From the NCBI GenBank assembly GCA_000827325.1, contig KN832871.1, forward strand, positions 1,302,001-1,366,000: DNA of 64,000 nucleotides. Reading direction: 5' to 3'. Below the pieces are notes generated by a model. The model had not been told where the DNA came from. It made no database searches and was given only the letters and a program-made list of their open reading frames with translations. Made by a program: the position numbers and the translations under genes. Positions 35,315 through 45,955 of this stretch are shown one piece after another; within the stretch, counting starts at the first letter, position 1; every line of letters begins with the position of its first letter. This DNA is from Oidiodendron maius Zn (taxonomy: Eukaryota; Ascomycota; Leotiomycetes; Myxotrichaceae).

Positions 35315-36152
35315 ATGGTCTCTACGCGCGGCCATCCCAAAGCCTTCCCAGAGCCTGATCTCACTCCATCTAAGTCATCCAGCCCCTCCAAATCGTCGAC
35401 TCCGTCGCGTGCGCGCAAAGGAAAATGGGCGCATGCGCCGCCGACCCTCGCCATCGTATGGCTCCTCGTCTCCCTCCCCCTCGTCGCGTGGGACTGCGGG
35501 TACGTGCTGTTGCGACCGCATAGCATGCCCGGTGGCAAGCTGCAATGGCCTCTGTTTGTCCCTTACGAGCTATATGTCGAGATGGACTACGTCTACGGTT
35601 GGAAGGCGTACAATGAACGCAATGGTTTCACTTCCGCGCAGGGCTTTCTGAACATCATCGAATCGCTTATGTATGTCTATTACCTCTATCTTGTCTTCAC
35701 GCATGGCCGGAAAGCAACTGTTAGACGAGGCGCAAAAGCGACAACCGGGGGATTTCTCGCCCAGCGGTATGTCGACGGGAAGACAGGCGCGTTGGCGACC
35801 TTGTTGGTGTTCACGGCGGCCGTGATGACTCTGAGCAAGACTATTCTGTATTGTAAGTTTGCGCTCTTTGTTAAACACGTCTACGCGCGTACCATCCTCC
35901 GTAACTAATAAGATATAGGGGCTAATGAATACTTCTCTGGGTTTTCGAACATCGGCCATAACCCACCCCAGCTTATTCTCCTTTGGGTTGTTCTCAAGTA
36001 AGCCAATTATCTTTAGATTAGCCTCCTATCTAACATAATTCAGTGGCGCCTGGCTTGTCCTTCCGGCTTATATTACCTACTTTACAGGAGAAGAAATTCT
36101 ACAAGGCTTGGCCGGTGGTACCGCGGGCTCTGACGAGGCGAAGAGCGAATAA
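35315..36152 (+). CDS. EXPERA-domain membrane protein
   Basis: Three exons: 35315..35852, 35919..35997, 36044..36152 (241 aa; phases 1 and 2 fit). The fold is that of the sterol isomerase EBP, TM6SF and TMEM97 (sigma-2) family: four hydrophobic helices (IVWLLVSLPLVAWDCGYVLL, FLNIIESLMYVYYLYLVFTH, LATLLVFTAAVMTLSKTILY, LILLWVVLNGAWLVLPAYIT) with the polar residues WANEYFSGF between the last two. The basic, Ser/Pro-rich N-terminus is cytosolic by prediction. It is likely an ER protein of sterol or lipid metabolism; whether it has isomerase activity cannot be told from sequence. The GAYIxYFT-like ending and short acidic tail are typical of the uncharacterised fungal branch. Confidence 0.85.
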
Positions 36153-37689
36153 GAGACAATGCCATTGTTTATAAGAGCGTCTGACGCATATGAAGCTCTA
36201 CGCCTCTGGGTTACATCTACCTCTTTCCCCTCTTACTAAGATCGCCTTTCCACTCTGCTCCTTATAGTGGCCAGAGGGAGGGAGAAGTACCCACATTTGA
36301 GATTAACGACGTAATATTGAAGCATAGGCACGGTTTTGGTAACCCGCGCTTGAATAGTTTAGATATGTTAAAGTTAAGGTACAGGTACCATATATTGCTA
36401 TTACAGCCAAAGTGGCCTAAAGCGGCCATACAACGATTAGGATTAGGGGTTGTTCCTATTCACAATCTCATATATATAGGTTAGAATGACAAGTGAACTT
36501 GTCTCTCTTTCTTACCTTTGCTCCTTGCCTTCTACAACGTCCAACCCTTTCCGGTTTCACTGCAGCTCCAGGCTCTGCGATGACACAAATATTTAGACCT
36601 GCTATTCACGACACGTGATGAAACTCTTCGTTATATTTCTCTATTTATTGTTGCCAGCAATCCCCAAGGCTATTCCCGCACTCTGGTCCGTATCTAATTT
36701 GCTAGATGAAGAAGAACTAGATGACGTGGCTGTCGATAAGCTCGAATTTGAATGCCTCCAAGCACAGCTAGGGATTACGGATACGTCTATTCAACATTAC
36801 CATAAAGAAACGATTGGCGAAGATATTGCCATTGAGGAGATGTTTGAAGTCCGTGATAATGTTACTTCTAAGAGCTTTGAGAGTTTCATTTCCACTTATT
36901 CTCGCATAAATATTGTTTGCTATAGCAAATTTGTAAAAGCATGGAATTAGTTGAAGCTAAAAAAACGGCGTGGAACGATGGTCCTAGTCTTCATTCCTAC
37001 ACTGGAAATTCAAGGAATCCACCAACTCCGTAGTTATTTAAGTGTTTAAAGACGCAGGGCTGCCAATATACATTAGTGATAAACGTTGCGTTGCTTAGCA
37101 CGAAGAAATATGTAACGAGGGCGTTGTAAGGAGTGCAAAACGTCTGAATTGAAGGTCTCCAAATTTTAAATGCACGCAAGGCCGCGGACGGGAATTCGAT
37201 AGTGTTTTAGGACTTAACGAACACGTTAGGAACCGACATGACTTCTTGCTAACCTTGCCCAATTACCGATTGTAACCCAGATAAAATTTATGAAAGTTCA
37301 AGATCCTTGCAATACCATATCTAATAGCATCATTCCGAACTTTGGCCTACTCGAGTGTATATCCGGCCTGTACCTCAACTGATACCTTTAACATTAATAA
37401 TTGCCATCCGCATCTTATCAAAGATCATAGGCTTGATATAATGCAGCTCTTAGCGTTGAAATATGGAATCCGCCCACGCTCCTCCCTTTTCCCAGCGCCT
37501 GAAAAGTCCTCGTGGGCGTGCTGCAAATTCTCTCTTTTTTTCGAGCTTATTTAGGTCGTTGTCAATGCCAGTCTTGACTCCCGCGCGCGTCGCGACTGAA
37601 ATCTGGTTGGTGTACCATAACTCAGCTTTACCTTTAAGACATTGGTCCAGCTTCATTGCGAGGTTTCGGCTCTCCCAAGGCCCACTTGC
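36153..37689. other. AT-rich stretch downstream of the EXPERA gene
   Basis: Few coding signals. One plus-strand ORF is listed separately at 36618. On the minus strand there are many stops and no recognisable Argonaute PIWI motif, so the 3' half of the neighbouring Argonaute relic appears deleted or too decayed to read. Confidence 0.5.
36618..36950 (+). CDS. Doubtful small ORF with signal-like N-terminus
   Basis: 110-aa ORF starting MKLFVIFLYLLLPAIPKAIP, which resembles a secretion signal, followed by an acidic region (LLDEEELDDVAVDKLEFECL) and no recognised domain. The surrounding DNA is AT-rich and next to a decayed gene, so this may be a chance ORF or a remnant. Confidence 0.25.
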   Translation: MKLFVIFLYLLLPAIPKAIPALWSVSNLLDEEELDDVAVDKLEFECLQAQLGITDTSIQHYHKETIGEDIAIEEMFEVRDNVTSKSFESFISTYSRINIVCYSKFVKAWN

Positions 37690-39240
37690 TACACCCTACG
37701 TCTGTTCACAGTCGAGCTTATACGTATTTCTGATTAGGCTTGGTCATGCATACTTCTATAGGGAAAACACCTGCACGGGAGGTTTGTACTGGAGCAAGAA
37801 ATAGGAACTCAAGGCGGATATTGTACTTGTGCCTGAAATAATTGTATACAGATATCTCTCTCTGTAGGAGGGTTAGTGCTTGTGTCCGTTATCTTAAAGA
37901 TGTAGTTTCTAGAGTGCACGCCTTTGTCAAAAAAGTGTTTGTCGTTGCTGAAAGTAAACTTCAGGATAGTGTACTCTTTCTCGCTTTCAGCTTTGCCTCT
38001 ATGCTTAACCCAAAACTTAAAGTTTTGTCAATTTATGAAGCCCCTTAAAATCTTCTGACATACTTATTCCTGTCTCTAGTTGGTCGCAGCAGATTTTGGA
38101 AGACCTGATACGATGGCCTGCAGTTCCTCGACTTGCACAAGTTACAGGCAGCTTGATGGAGATCTTTTGCAGCCTAGAATGTGCCATTTGCAACATCAAC
38201 ATTGAGCGCCAAGCCAGTTGCTGGGCCTCCGACAGATGACTTTGGACTGCACAGGCGGATCGAAGTATAAACCCCGCGCATTGCATCGATGCATTTGTCT
38301 AGAGAGCGACGCTGTTGGCCGCGGGCGAAGAACAATCGCTTGCAGGACAAGAGTGTCTGGGAAGGGCCTATGCGCATAAGATGATCCAAGAAGTTAACGT
38401 TCTCCAGGACCGAGTTGTCAAATTGCATTTGAATATTCAAGTATACGCTAAGACAAGCCATTCTAAGGGACTTTGTAGGGCGTATAATACAGAAGACTTC
38501 GTCAGGACTACTTGCTCGAGGCTGACGTCCTTGTTCCGCATCGAGATTGACAAGAAAACGCTGCTCTGGAACGTTATAAGAAGTCCAAGCAATTTTATTA
38601 CCGTCCCAGAGCCAAGGCATGCCACCGGTAAGAGCACGAAGCTTGCCTTGCAGGGGTTTGGAGTTCCAAACTTTGAGGATTTTACCGCGTTTTTCATCGC
38701 CTCCACCGATAAGGACATCGTACTGATAAACGTCTTTTGTTGGCCACTGGGTGACCTTGAATTGGTCACTCGAATCTGTACTGATTTTCCTGCGGTCCTG
38801 GTTCCAGCACGTCGGGGGAGACTTGAAGAATCCACATTGGTGTCCAAGGCATAAGCCGCGATGGGTAACTCGACGCGAGTATTGGTGATAATTGATGGCT
38901 TTGCCGTAGCTGGCTTGGCCGGGTCGTATCCTGGCCCAGAGGGAAAGGGATTCTGGCGAGTCTGATCACCCTGAAGTCTGGCTAGCTGGGCCATCGTAAG
39001 GAGCAGGGCCGCGTTGACCGCTCATGTTGCGTTGCTGCTGGGGTTGATCGGTTCGACCAGAGTCCTCACTGTATGATTGGCGCGCACCATTGGCACCCGC
39101 GCCACCAACTATGTTAGGCACGTAGTAGGATTAGGATTTTGATATTGTGTATTGCTGTCCGTGTAGTCGTGCTGTGTGTATGCCAATCGATGATTGGTTT
39201 GAGGTGGATTGCTACCAAATTGTGAGAAATATGTAGTCTT
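37690..39240 (-). pseudogene. Decayed Argonaute (QDE-2/PpdA-like) gene
   Basis: Minus-strand remains of an RNA-silencing Argonaute, a host gene. A Gln/Asn/Tyr-rich N-terminal segment (39110-39240; TQHDYTDSNTQYQNPN) leads to NPFPSGPGYDPAKPATAKP and NTRVELPIAAYALDTN. The ArgoN domain is clear at about 38200-38820 (FKVTQWPTKDVYQYDVLIGG, WLWDGNKIAWTSYNVPE, MQFDNSVLENVNFLDHLMR, ARGQQRRSLDKCIDAMRGVY, LALNVDVANGTF), then the linker and PAZ at about 37690-38010 (FKITDTSTNPPTERDIC, KYNIRLEF, VQTSRAGVFPIEVCMTKPNQ). The PIWI catalytic half is absent. Damage includes a one-base loss just before the FKVTQWPTKDV segment, a nonsense codon after VDVANGTF (normally Trp), at least two more frame changes, and stops in PAZ. 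A MITE lies immediately upstream. Confidence 0.88.
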
Positions 39241-39254
39241 GATAAGTTGTTGTA

Positions 39255-39670
39255 ACGTACTTGACAAGCGAGCTGCGCATGTATGTGAGCTGCGCAGTGT
39301 CATTTTGCCGCAAATTAAAAAAAAACCTGTTCCCTATTATATCAACAATAACACTACTTATTACTTATATACTTGAGAAATAGTTGGTTTAATTTGTAAG
39401 CGATAATAATCTCTTATTTTATTCTAAACCTAAAATATCTTAAAACTACCTCTTTTTAGCCCTTAAATTTTATATTTAGATATATATAGGAGTTTAGAGC
39501 CTGACGGCTTGTCTTATAATAATTAGAGGTGGCTAAAAAGTTTTAAATCTTGAGTTTAAGGTTTATATGTATTATTGTTGTTGATATAATGGGGGATAGT
39601 TTTTCATGATTTTGAGGCAAAATGGCACTGCGCAGCTCACATACATGCGCATCTCGCTTGTCAAGTACGT
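39255..39670. mobile_element. 416-bp MITE with 60-bp terminal inverted repeats
   Basis: The left end 39255-39314 and right end 39611-39670 are reverse complements over 60 bp with three mismatches, beginning ACGTACTTGACAAGCGAG. Both ends are flanked by TA (39253-39254 and 39671-39672), the target duplication of Tc1/mariner/pogo elements. The 296-bp interior is AT-rich and non-coding, so this is a non-autonomous element. Each TIR also contains two copies of a short GAGCTGCGCA-like subrepeat. Low divergence between TIRs suggests modest age. Confidence 0.88.
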
Positions 39671-39790
39671 TAACTTAATCAAGCCTGCAACAGTCACGTA
39701 ATCACGTGTGAAACGGTACCCTTTTAAACCCCAAATTTGAAAACTGTCGCTAGATATCATCTAAAAAAAAATATTAAAAAGGATATCATG

Positions 39791-39875
39791 TGCCTTGACT
39801 CGGAATTGAACCGAGGAATCTTTGCATTTGTTGGAGACATACAAGTGCAACGCGCTACCACTACGCCACCAAGGC
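39791..39875 (-). tRNA. tRNA-Thr (anticodon TGT) with 12-nt intron
   Basis: On the minus strand: acceptor stem GCCTTGG pairs with TCAAGGC (one G-T), discriminator A, D-arm with A box TGGCGTAGTGG, anticodon stem TTGCA/TGCAA, loop C-T-TGT-A with an intron (39839..39828) after position 37, T-arm CTCGG-TTCAATT-CCGAG with B box GGTTCAATTCC. A T5 run just downstream on the minus strand serves as Pol III terminator. The variable loop seems to be six nucleotides rather than five, a small oddity. Identity depends on the loop alignment; TGT is the only reading that gives a 7-nt loop with a canonical intron site. Confidence 0.85.
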
Positions 39876-41424
39876 ATTTAAACGTTGTCCCAAACTTCTT
39901 ATTTAAATAAATATTAACCGAAATCCTTCTCAATTCCAACCGGTCCAGATCCCAGACAGGTTAAGCGATATGTTAGGGGCTGGAAAGGCGGTCACGTGGG
40001 TATTTGCATAAAAGCTCAAGCATAAGTTACGAGCTTTCCAATAAAAGGGTTCGAGAATGGGCTAGGTGATTATAATCCCGCTTTCGGCCTTCCTTTGTAG
40101 GATCTGGTCTAAGAATTAGTATCGTTACATGCGGTTCTTCTACATGTTTCAGCTTGAAGATTTTCCCATCTAGAGAGTACAAAGACTATGTTACTGCTGC
40201 TACCTCCAACACGGCGCCTCGCTACCGAGCATAGAGCGTGGCGGTGATGAGAGCGCTCTCCCAGAGCATGAGAGTTACGTTAATGAGGGCGTGTCGCGCG
40301 AGCGACACACCTACCTGAATGATCGTAGTATAAATTGTAGGGTCATGCGTGGAGGAGACGGGACGAGGAGTGCAGAGCCCAGGCCCGCTCTCGGACCGGT
40401 CAGTGGTTTCCCACGGTCAGTCGTGTTTATGACATCTCCTCGCCGGCCATACGGGATGGTTATATAAGTTGCGATGGTAATTTCAGCAGCGAAATGCGGC
40501 CAGGAGCGACCCCGGGGTCGAGGAGCATCTGGGCCGGAGAACGAGCCCGAGGGAGATGAGGATGGACTATTGAAATCCGTGCTCATCGTGCTGACAGGTT
40601 CGTCGGGGGCGCGCGAACTACCCTCGGTAGAGTCTAATACGAGAGGGAGTGAGGCCGAAAATAACCTCCTGGCAGCGATGAGACGGGGGGTGCACACAAA
40701 TGCCCATCTTTGCCCTTCGCTCCCTACCTTCGTTCAGGGCTTGAGTCGTCCTCGGTCTTGTTCGTCGACGCTGGCCGGCTCGGCCGTACCGCAACTCCTC
40801 CCTTTCCTGCTTTGGTCAGCGCATACGCTGAGTGGCCGGCGCTGCCAAGTCGCCCAGGGACGTGCCTGCGTGGTGCCTGCATTAGATTGTTGCCACAGAA
40901 CCCGCCAGCTCCTCACACTCGTCGCGCCGAGGTCCAGGGCCCTGGGGCCGCACAGGGGCCGTCACAGGGCGATTGGTCAAGAGCAGCGCGCCCGCTGGGG
41001 GGTGAAGTGCGAGATGGGGATCTGTAGTGGCTTCTTTGGTCGTGGATCCAGCGCGACGAGAAATTACGAGGACAGAATTTCCTCTGAGGGCTCTTGCGGC
41101 TAAACCCCATCGGGACCCGCCGTCAGGGGCACCTTGTTTACCTGCGTCCCTTCCCCCCTTTCGCTCCAGGCTGGAAGAACAACGAGAAATTAAGATTAAT
41201 CTCCACTCCTCCACTCCCGGCCCTTATATCCCTCGCCCGCCGTCCCTTCCTCCCTTCTTCTCTTTCTTCTCTTTCTCTCCAGCCCAGATTCACTCGTTTC
41301 AATCCAGCTCTGACCTCGGTCGTCCATTCTTTTACAGAACATCCAACTCGCTGAACCCGCTCTCCCAGCCTTAAACAAACTCACTCTATTTCCCAAACCC
41401 CCAAGTTAAAGGAAATCAGTCAAG
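39876..41424. other. Promoter and leader region of the GPI protein gene
   Basis: From about 40.3 kb the DNA becomes GC-rich with overlapping ORFs on both strands that show no family motif. The last 300 bp before 41425 are strongly pyrimidine-rich (CT blocks), typical of highly expressed fungal genes. A minus ORF at 40311-40697 was considered and not accepted. Confidence 0.5.
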
Positions 41425-42041
41425 ATGCGTTTCTCCGTCGTTGCCGCTTCCCTCCTGGCCGTCGCCACCGCCGAGTACACCGTCTACACCACTGAGGAGT
41501 ACACAATCACCTCCTGCGCTCCCACGGTCACCAACTGCCCTGCCCGCAGCACCGTCGTCAGCACCACCTCTTACCCGGTGATCTCTGCCACCAGCGCCCC
41601 GGTCTACTACAACACCTCGTCCGCCGCTGCCCCAACCTACCCAGTCAGCACCCCCGTTTACCCAGCTTCCTACCCAGCTGGCTCTGAGACCAGTGCTCCC
41701 GCCTCTTACCCAGCTTCTTACCCAGCTGGCTCTGAGACCAGCGCTCCCGCCTACTCTCTGTCCACCATCACCATTAGCACCTGTAAGTAGCGCAGATATC
41801 TGGCCGGTTTACCGGAATCTATCAGAACTAACCCCCGATCTTAGGCATCCCAACGGTCATCTACTCCACCTACACCGTTATCCCCACCACGGTTGCTTCC
41901 ACCGGTGCTGTCTCTTACCCCACTAACGGCACCGCACCATCCTACACCGCCACCCCAGCTCCCCTCACCGGCGCTGCCTCTGGTCTCCAGGCCTCTCTCG
42001 GCTTGGCTGCCGTCGCTGCTGCCGCTGCCCTCCTCATCTAA
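41425..42041 (+). CDS. Ser/Thr-rich GPI-anchored cell wall protein
   Basis: Two exons: 41425..41782 and 41845..42041 (184 aa). Signal peptide MRFSVVAASLLAVATA, mature region beginning EYTVYTTEEYTITSCAPTV, a Ser/Thr/Pro/Tyr-rich body that will be heavily O-glycosylated, and a C-terminal GPI signal: small omega-region residues (GAASG) followed by a hydrophobic tail (SLGLAAVAAAAALLI). The body includes a perfect tandem duplication with unit YPASYPAGSETSAPA. Four Cys lie in the conserved ends. Codon use is strongly C-ending and the leader CT-rich, both signs of high expression. Likely a structural wall or surface protein. Confidence 0.9.
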
Positions 42042-43339
42042 GGGGTCTGATGTCTGGCCGGTCGCTGGTTCTGGAGTGGTAATGGCTATCGCCCTCGCGG
42101 CATGGGGCGGATCGACGGTGAAAATTTAGACGTGTCTTTTCGGACTCTATGGTCCCGGTCGTTTTTGTTGCGCGCACCTTAATTCTGGCATAGCTTGGGC
42201 TTGCTCTTTGCGTATTTCTGGGTCGGAGTCGTGTATCATCACATTTGCCTCGCTATAATCAAATGATTTTGATCCTCTTACCCTATTAGTAGCTAGCTTT
42301 GAGAAGCCTCCAATTCAGTTCCATTAACTTTTACCTCTTCGTCCGCCCTTGGCTACCGTGTCTTGTGATCGCCGTTCTATTCCTAGACCTCGCCGACCGG
42401 AAGGCCGTATGCCCTGCCGTTGAAGCTCCTTTATCTGTAACTCCTGCGTCTTCCGCTGCCGGGGTGGCCCGCATAACATCAAACAGTGAAACAGGCTATA
42501 GATGCCAGACCGCAAAGCTTAACTTTTCCTGGGGAAGCACCTCGTTACCCGTTGCCTGTTGCTTGTTGCTTCGTCCCGTAGTCCGAGCGAGAGTATGGCC
42601 CGGTTCCATCTCATCTCATTTCGCATCGAGGTATTCCCAGCGTGTGCGCATTGATGAGGCGTTCCTCTTCTCTCGACGTTGCATGTAAAAGAGCTTCGCA
42701 CTGTGCCCGGCCGTCAAGGACGTACAAGCTTCTAGAAAGCAATCATACCTCTAATTCCTGTCCTCGACTCTCGCATAGTTGTGTCAGCAACATTGGTTCC
42801 CCACATTTATTGCAGCATGTCTCAGTCGCAGTGCGATTGGTGTCGTTAAGTGGTGTTCCATGCGTCTTCTCTACTATATCCTGTCTCTCTTCTTCTAACC
42901 TTCATAAATCTCCTTTTTATAGTGCTGATAAAGATTCTCTCTACGGAAAACTTCCCACAAACTGCTGCTGACTGCGTGCCACGCTTCAGCCATGCTGGCC
43001 CACTCCTTTGCGACCTCGCTCTCGCTCCTTTTGACGTCAAAGCCTCGATGCCTGAGAAAAACCAATCAGGCCCCGAGCTGAGTCGGCTTCCCAGTGGAAG
43101 TCTGCGGAATGTTTGCATTCGAACAGCGCAATGCAGACCGCCGACGACTTAATTAGGACGTGGCTGAAGGCAGTTCCTTCTAGCTGCTGACGCTTCCCAC
43201 GCTCCGGAGCTCATCGCCACCCAACCCGTGCTTTCCGCTTACAGCCGCCAGTCGCTTTATCTCACGGCAGTTCGATTTACGTCACTACATGGCTTTAACA
43301 CCCAATTGACCTCCCAACTGGTAGATAACCACGTTCAAA
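42042..43339. other. Intergenic region
   Basis: 3' flank of the GPI protein gene and promoter of the LCAT-like gene. Short ORFs only; no repeat or RNA gene was recognised. Confidence 0.5.
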
Positions 43340-45955
43340 ATGGCAGTGAATGGAAGTAGGATGAGCCTGGCAGCTTCCCAGGCTGGGGCGCCATCCGACA
43401 GTCCTCGCGACAAGATGCAGTTATCTATTGTCACTCCCCACTCACCCGAGATGTCTGAAGATGCGTCCGACGAGGCAGACGAGATAGCTTCTGGACGCAA
43501 CAACATGACGGACGAGGACGCTGAATCACTCATTGGACTCTCAATGAGCCATGTCGCGACGCGTCTGAAGTCGCCCAGCACTCCAGCGGTCGAGAAGCGG
43601 AACGCGCTGGAGGATGGAGATCGGTATATCGGGAAGGCCCTGGAATCGCCTCTTTTGGAAGAATTGCCTGCTGAAGGTGGACAAAGAGTGACGACTACAC
43701 CTCCTCCGATGCCAGAAGAACGAGCCAATTTCTTTCCGGGCCAACCGGCTGTCAGGATGTCAATGCCTCCTGGCGGGATCCCTCGAGTTAGCAAACCGTC
43801 GGATCCCCCACAATCATCTTTGCACGGAGTCTTCAGTGGGTTGGATAGGAAGAGGTCACTCTCTGGTGGCGCCGATGCGCTGAGGAAACTGCTGCCCAAG
43901 AACTTGCCATCTATAACAAATGTTGGAAATCTTTTCGCTTCATCAACGACTTTCCAGAGGACCTTAACCATACCCAAAGAATCAGGCCACACCCGCTCAC
44001 ACTCTGCTCTAACTACGGCGGTCGAACCTTCCCTCTCTGCAAGGCCAACGGAAGCGCCCAACGCAGCTGTTCTCCGCCATAGCACCTCGGATGACAATCT
44101 TCTCTACCACACCTTGAGCCGGGCCTCGTCCCTTGGAGATGATTCGCGTTTTGCAAATCAGCATGAGCAGGTAAATTCACGAGTAAAGGCCATTAGAGAC
44201 TCGTTGTATGATCGGGCCAATTTTAAATTGCCACAGATGCCCAGTATGCCAAGTATGCCTAGCTTCAGCTTCAACCGGAACTTTTTGAACTCTACCGGCG
44301 TTCCTATCAGGTGGATCTCCGATGCTGATGTGCTCTCAGATATCTTGCCAAGTACTGGGATTAAAAAGAGGGCCTCGACGGTGCCAAACCCTACTGCCCT
44401 ACCAGGAATCACTAGTTTGGCCGCCTCCAGACAGGAGGTTCTTCCGGAATCTGCCCGACTTATCTCTGAATCCCCCCACTCGCACCCTCTAGATCGGGTC
44501 TTAGAATCATTGACTGGTGATGTTGTGATTATGGGTGGTTATCGAGGTTCGGTTCTGCGTTCGACCAAGACCAATCGACAAGTTTGGGTCCCTGTGAAGG
44601 TCGGCCTGAACATTCGGAAGGTGGATCTGGAGGTTGGCTTAGAGCCAGAGGACGAGGAGAGGATGCACGAATCTATATATGCATCCGGAATGCTGCAGAA
44701 TATTGGTCCTGTTGACATATCCAGGCGCCTTATTAAGCGGCTCAGTGAGTGTGAGAATGCGCGGAATGGCAAACTACGAGTTTGGGACTACGGCTACGAT
44801 TGGCGACTGAGCCCGCACCTCTTAAGCAAGAGATTGCGTGCCTTTATCGCAAGCCTCCCGTCGAACCAACCGGGTGCTGGTTTGAATAGAGGCGCTCTGG
44901 TCATTGCTCATAGCCTTGGCGGTCTCATTACCCGTCATGTTGTCAATCAAGAACCAGAGTTATTCTCGGGAGTCGTGTATGCCGGGGTTCCTCAGTCCTG
45001 TGTCAATATCCTTGGTCCTCTTAGGAATGGAGATGCCGTCCTCCTAAGCTCGAGGGTCTTGACAGCGCAGGTGAACTTCACCCTCCGTACCAGCTTCGTC
45101 CTCCTTCCAGAAGATGGCTATTGCTTTGTTGATATAAATACGAGGGAGAGATACCCTGTTGACTTCTTCAATGTCGATGACTGGATCAAATATCGCTTCT
45201 CTCCTTGTACAGATCCTCCTCTTCCTCCTCGATCATCTCCGTCTAGCGGCCTCGGCGGTCTCCTCAATAGGTCTGGCACATTGCTCAATCTATCTTTACC
45301 TGGTAGAAAATCTATCTCCAGCACCGTCTCGCCATACCCGTCGACACCCTTGTCCTTTTCGGCTGACGAGGAAAGCCAAGATCCACAGCATCCCTTAAAG
45401 ACAGGCCTCACATCCAATTTTGTCCGAGATGGAGAGCATGGACCTGACCGACCATCTGCGCCGTTAATCGGACGGAATTCGAGCCCCGTCAGCAAAGGCC
45501 AGAGCACTAACAACTCAATCTCCACTACTGTCACCATTCCACGCGATAAAGCAATTGCCTATCTCCGACGCACACTTGCTGAAACCAAAAAGTTCAAGCA
45601 AGAGCTCCACTTCCGGACCTCGCTGGAGGAGCTCAACAGGTACCCGCCTCTCAGTGTTATCTATGGCAAATCTATTCCCACATGCTGCGGGGCCAAGGTT
45701 GAGGGGAGGGAAGGCATTCCATGTTCTGATTCATATGACAATCTCGCATTTGCGAGTGGTGATGGAGTGGTCTTGGCGAAAGAGGCCATGCTCCCAGGTG
45801 GCTACAAGATTGCCTATGGTGGACGGGTGAAGAGCGATAGGGGACACGTGACTTTATTGGGAGATTTGAATGCGGTAGGGAAAGCTATTGAGGCGGTATT
45901 GAAGGTGAGAGCGAGGGGAGTTGGGCTTGGATTACCAGATGAGATATCTCCCTGA
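43340..45955 (+). CDS. LCAT-like alpha/beta-hydrolase acyltransferase
   Basis: Single-exon 871-aa protein. About 330 N-terminal residues are disordered and Ser/Pro-rich. The hydrolase domain (about 390-640 and a C-terminal part near 760-870) resembles lecithin:cholesterol acyltransferase: DVVIMGGYRGSVLRS, KLRVWDYGYDWRLSPHLLSK, and the nucleophile elbow IAHSLGGLITRHV (Ser near residue 524; AHSLGG in place of GHSMGG). A second disordered insert of about 120 residues interrupts the domain after YRFSPCTDPPLPPR. The C-terminal SGDGVVLAKEAMLPGGYKI and GHVTLLGDLNAVGKAIEAVL complete it. No signal peptide, so probably cytosolic or membrane-peripheral, unlike secreted LCAT. The substrate is unknown; phospholipid or sterol acyl transfer is inferred from the family. 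The next Met (MSLAASQ) is an alternative start. Confidence 0.88.
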   Translation: MAVNGSRMSLAASQAGAPSDSPRDKMQLSIVTPHSPEMSEDASDEADEIASGRNNMTDEDAESLIGLSMSHVATRLKSPSTPAVEKRNALEDGDRYIGKALESPLLEELPAEGGQRVTTTPPPMPEERANFFPGQPAVRMSMPPGGIPRVSKPSDPPQSSLHGVFSGLDRKRSLSGGADALRKLLPKNLPSITNVGNLFASSTTFQRTLTIPKESGHTRSHSALTTAVEPSLSARPTEAPNAAVLRHSTSDDNLLYHTLSRASSLGDDSRFANQHEQVNSRVKAIRDSLYDRANFKLPQMPSMPSMPSFSFNRNFLNSTGVPIRWISDADVLSDILPSTGIKKRASTVPNPTALPGITSLAASRQEVLPESARLISESPHSHPLDRVLESLTGDVVIMGGYRGSVLRSTKTNRQVWVPVKVGLNIRKVDLEVGLEPEDEERMHESIYASGMLQNIGPVDISRRLIKRLSECENARNGKLRVWDYGYDWRLSPHLLSKRLRAFIASLPSNQPGAGLNRGALVIAHSLGGLITRHVVNQEPELFSGVVYAGVPQSCVNILGPLRNGDAVLLSSRVLTAQVNFTLRTSFVLLPEDGYCFVDINTRERYPVDFFNVDDWIKYRFSPCTDPPLPPRSSPSSGLGGLLNRSGTLLNLSLPGRKSISSTVSPYPSTPLSFSADEESQDPQHPLKTGLTSNFVRDGEHGPDRPSAPLIGRNSSPVSKGQSTNNSISTTVTIPRDKAIAYLRRTLAETKKFKQELHFRTSLEELNRYPPLSVIYGKSIPTCCGAKVEGREGIPCSDSYDNLAFASGDGVVLAKEAMLPGGYKIAYGGRVKSDRGHVTLLGDLNAVGKAIEAVLKVRARGVGLGLPDEISP

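Noticed and set aside
36997-37179. Minus ORF considered as an Argonaute PIWI fragment
   Set aside because: No PIWI motif could be aligned; the resemblance is too weak.
40311-40697. 128-aa minus-strand ORF
   Set aside because: Low-complexity Ser/Pro/Arg reading in GC-rich DNA; no intron or domain support.
43285-44097. 270-aa minus ORF opposite the LCAT-like gene
   Set aside because: A shadow of the coding strand's codon bias; no domain.
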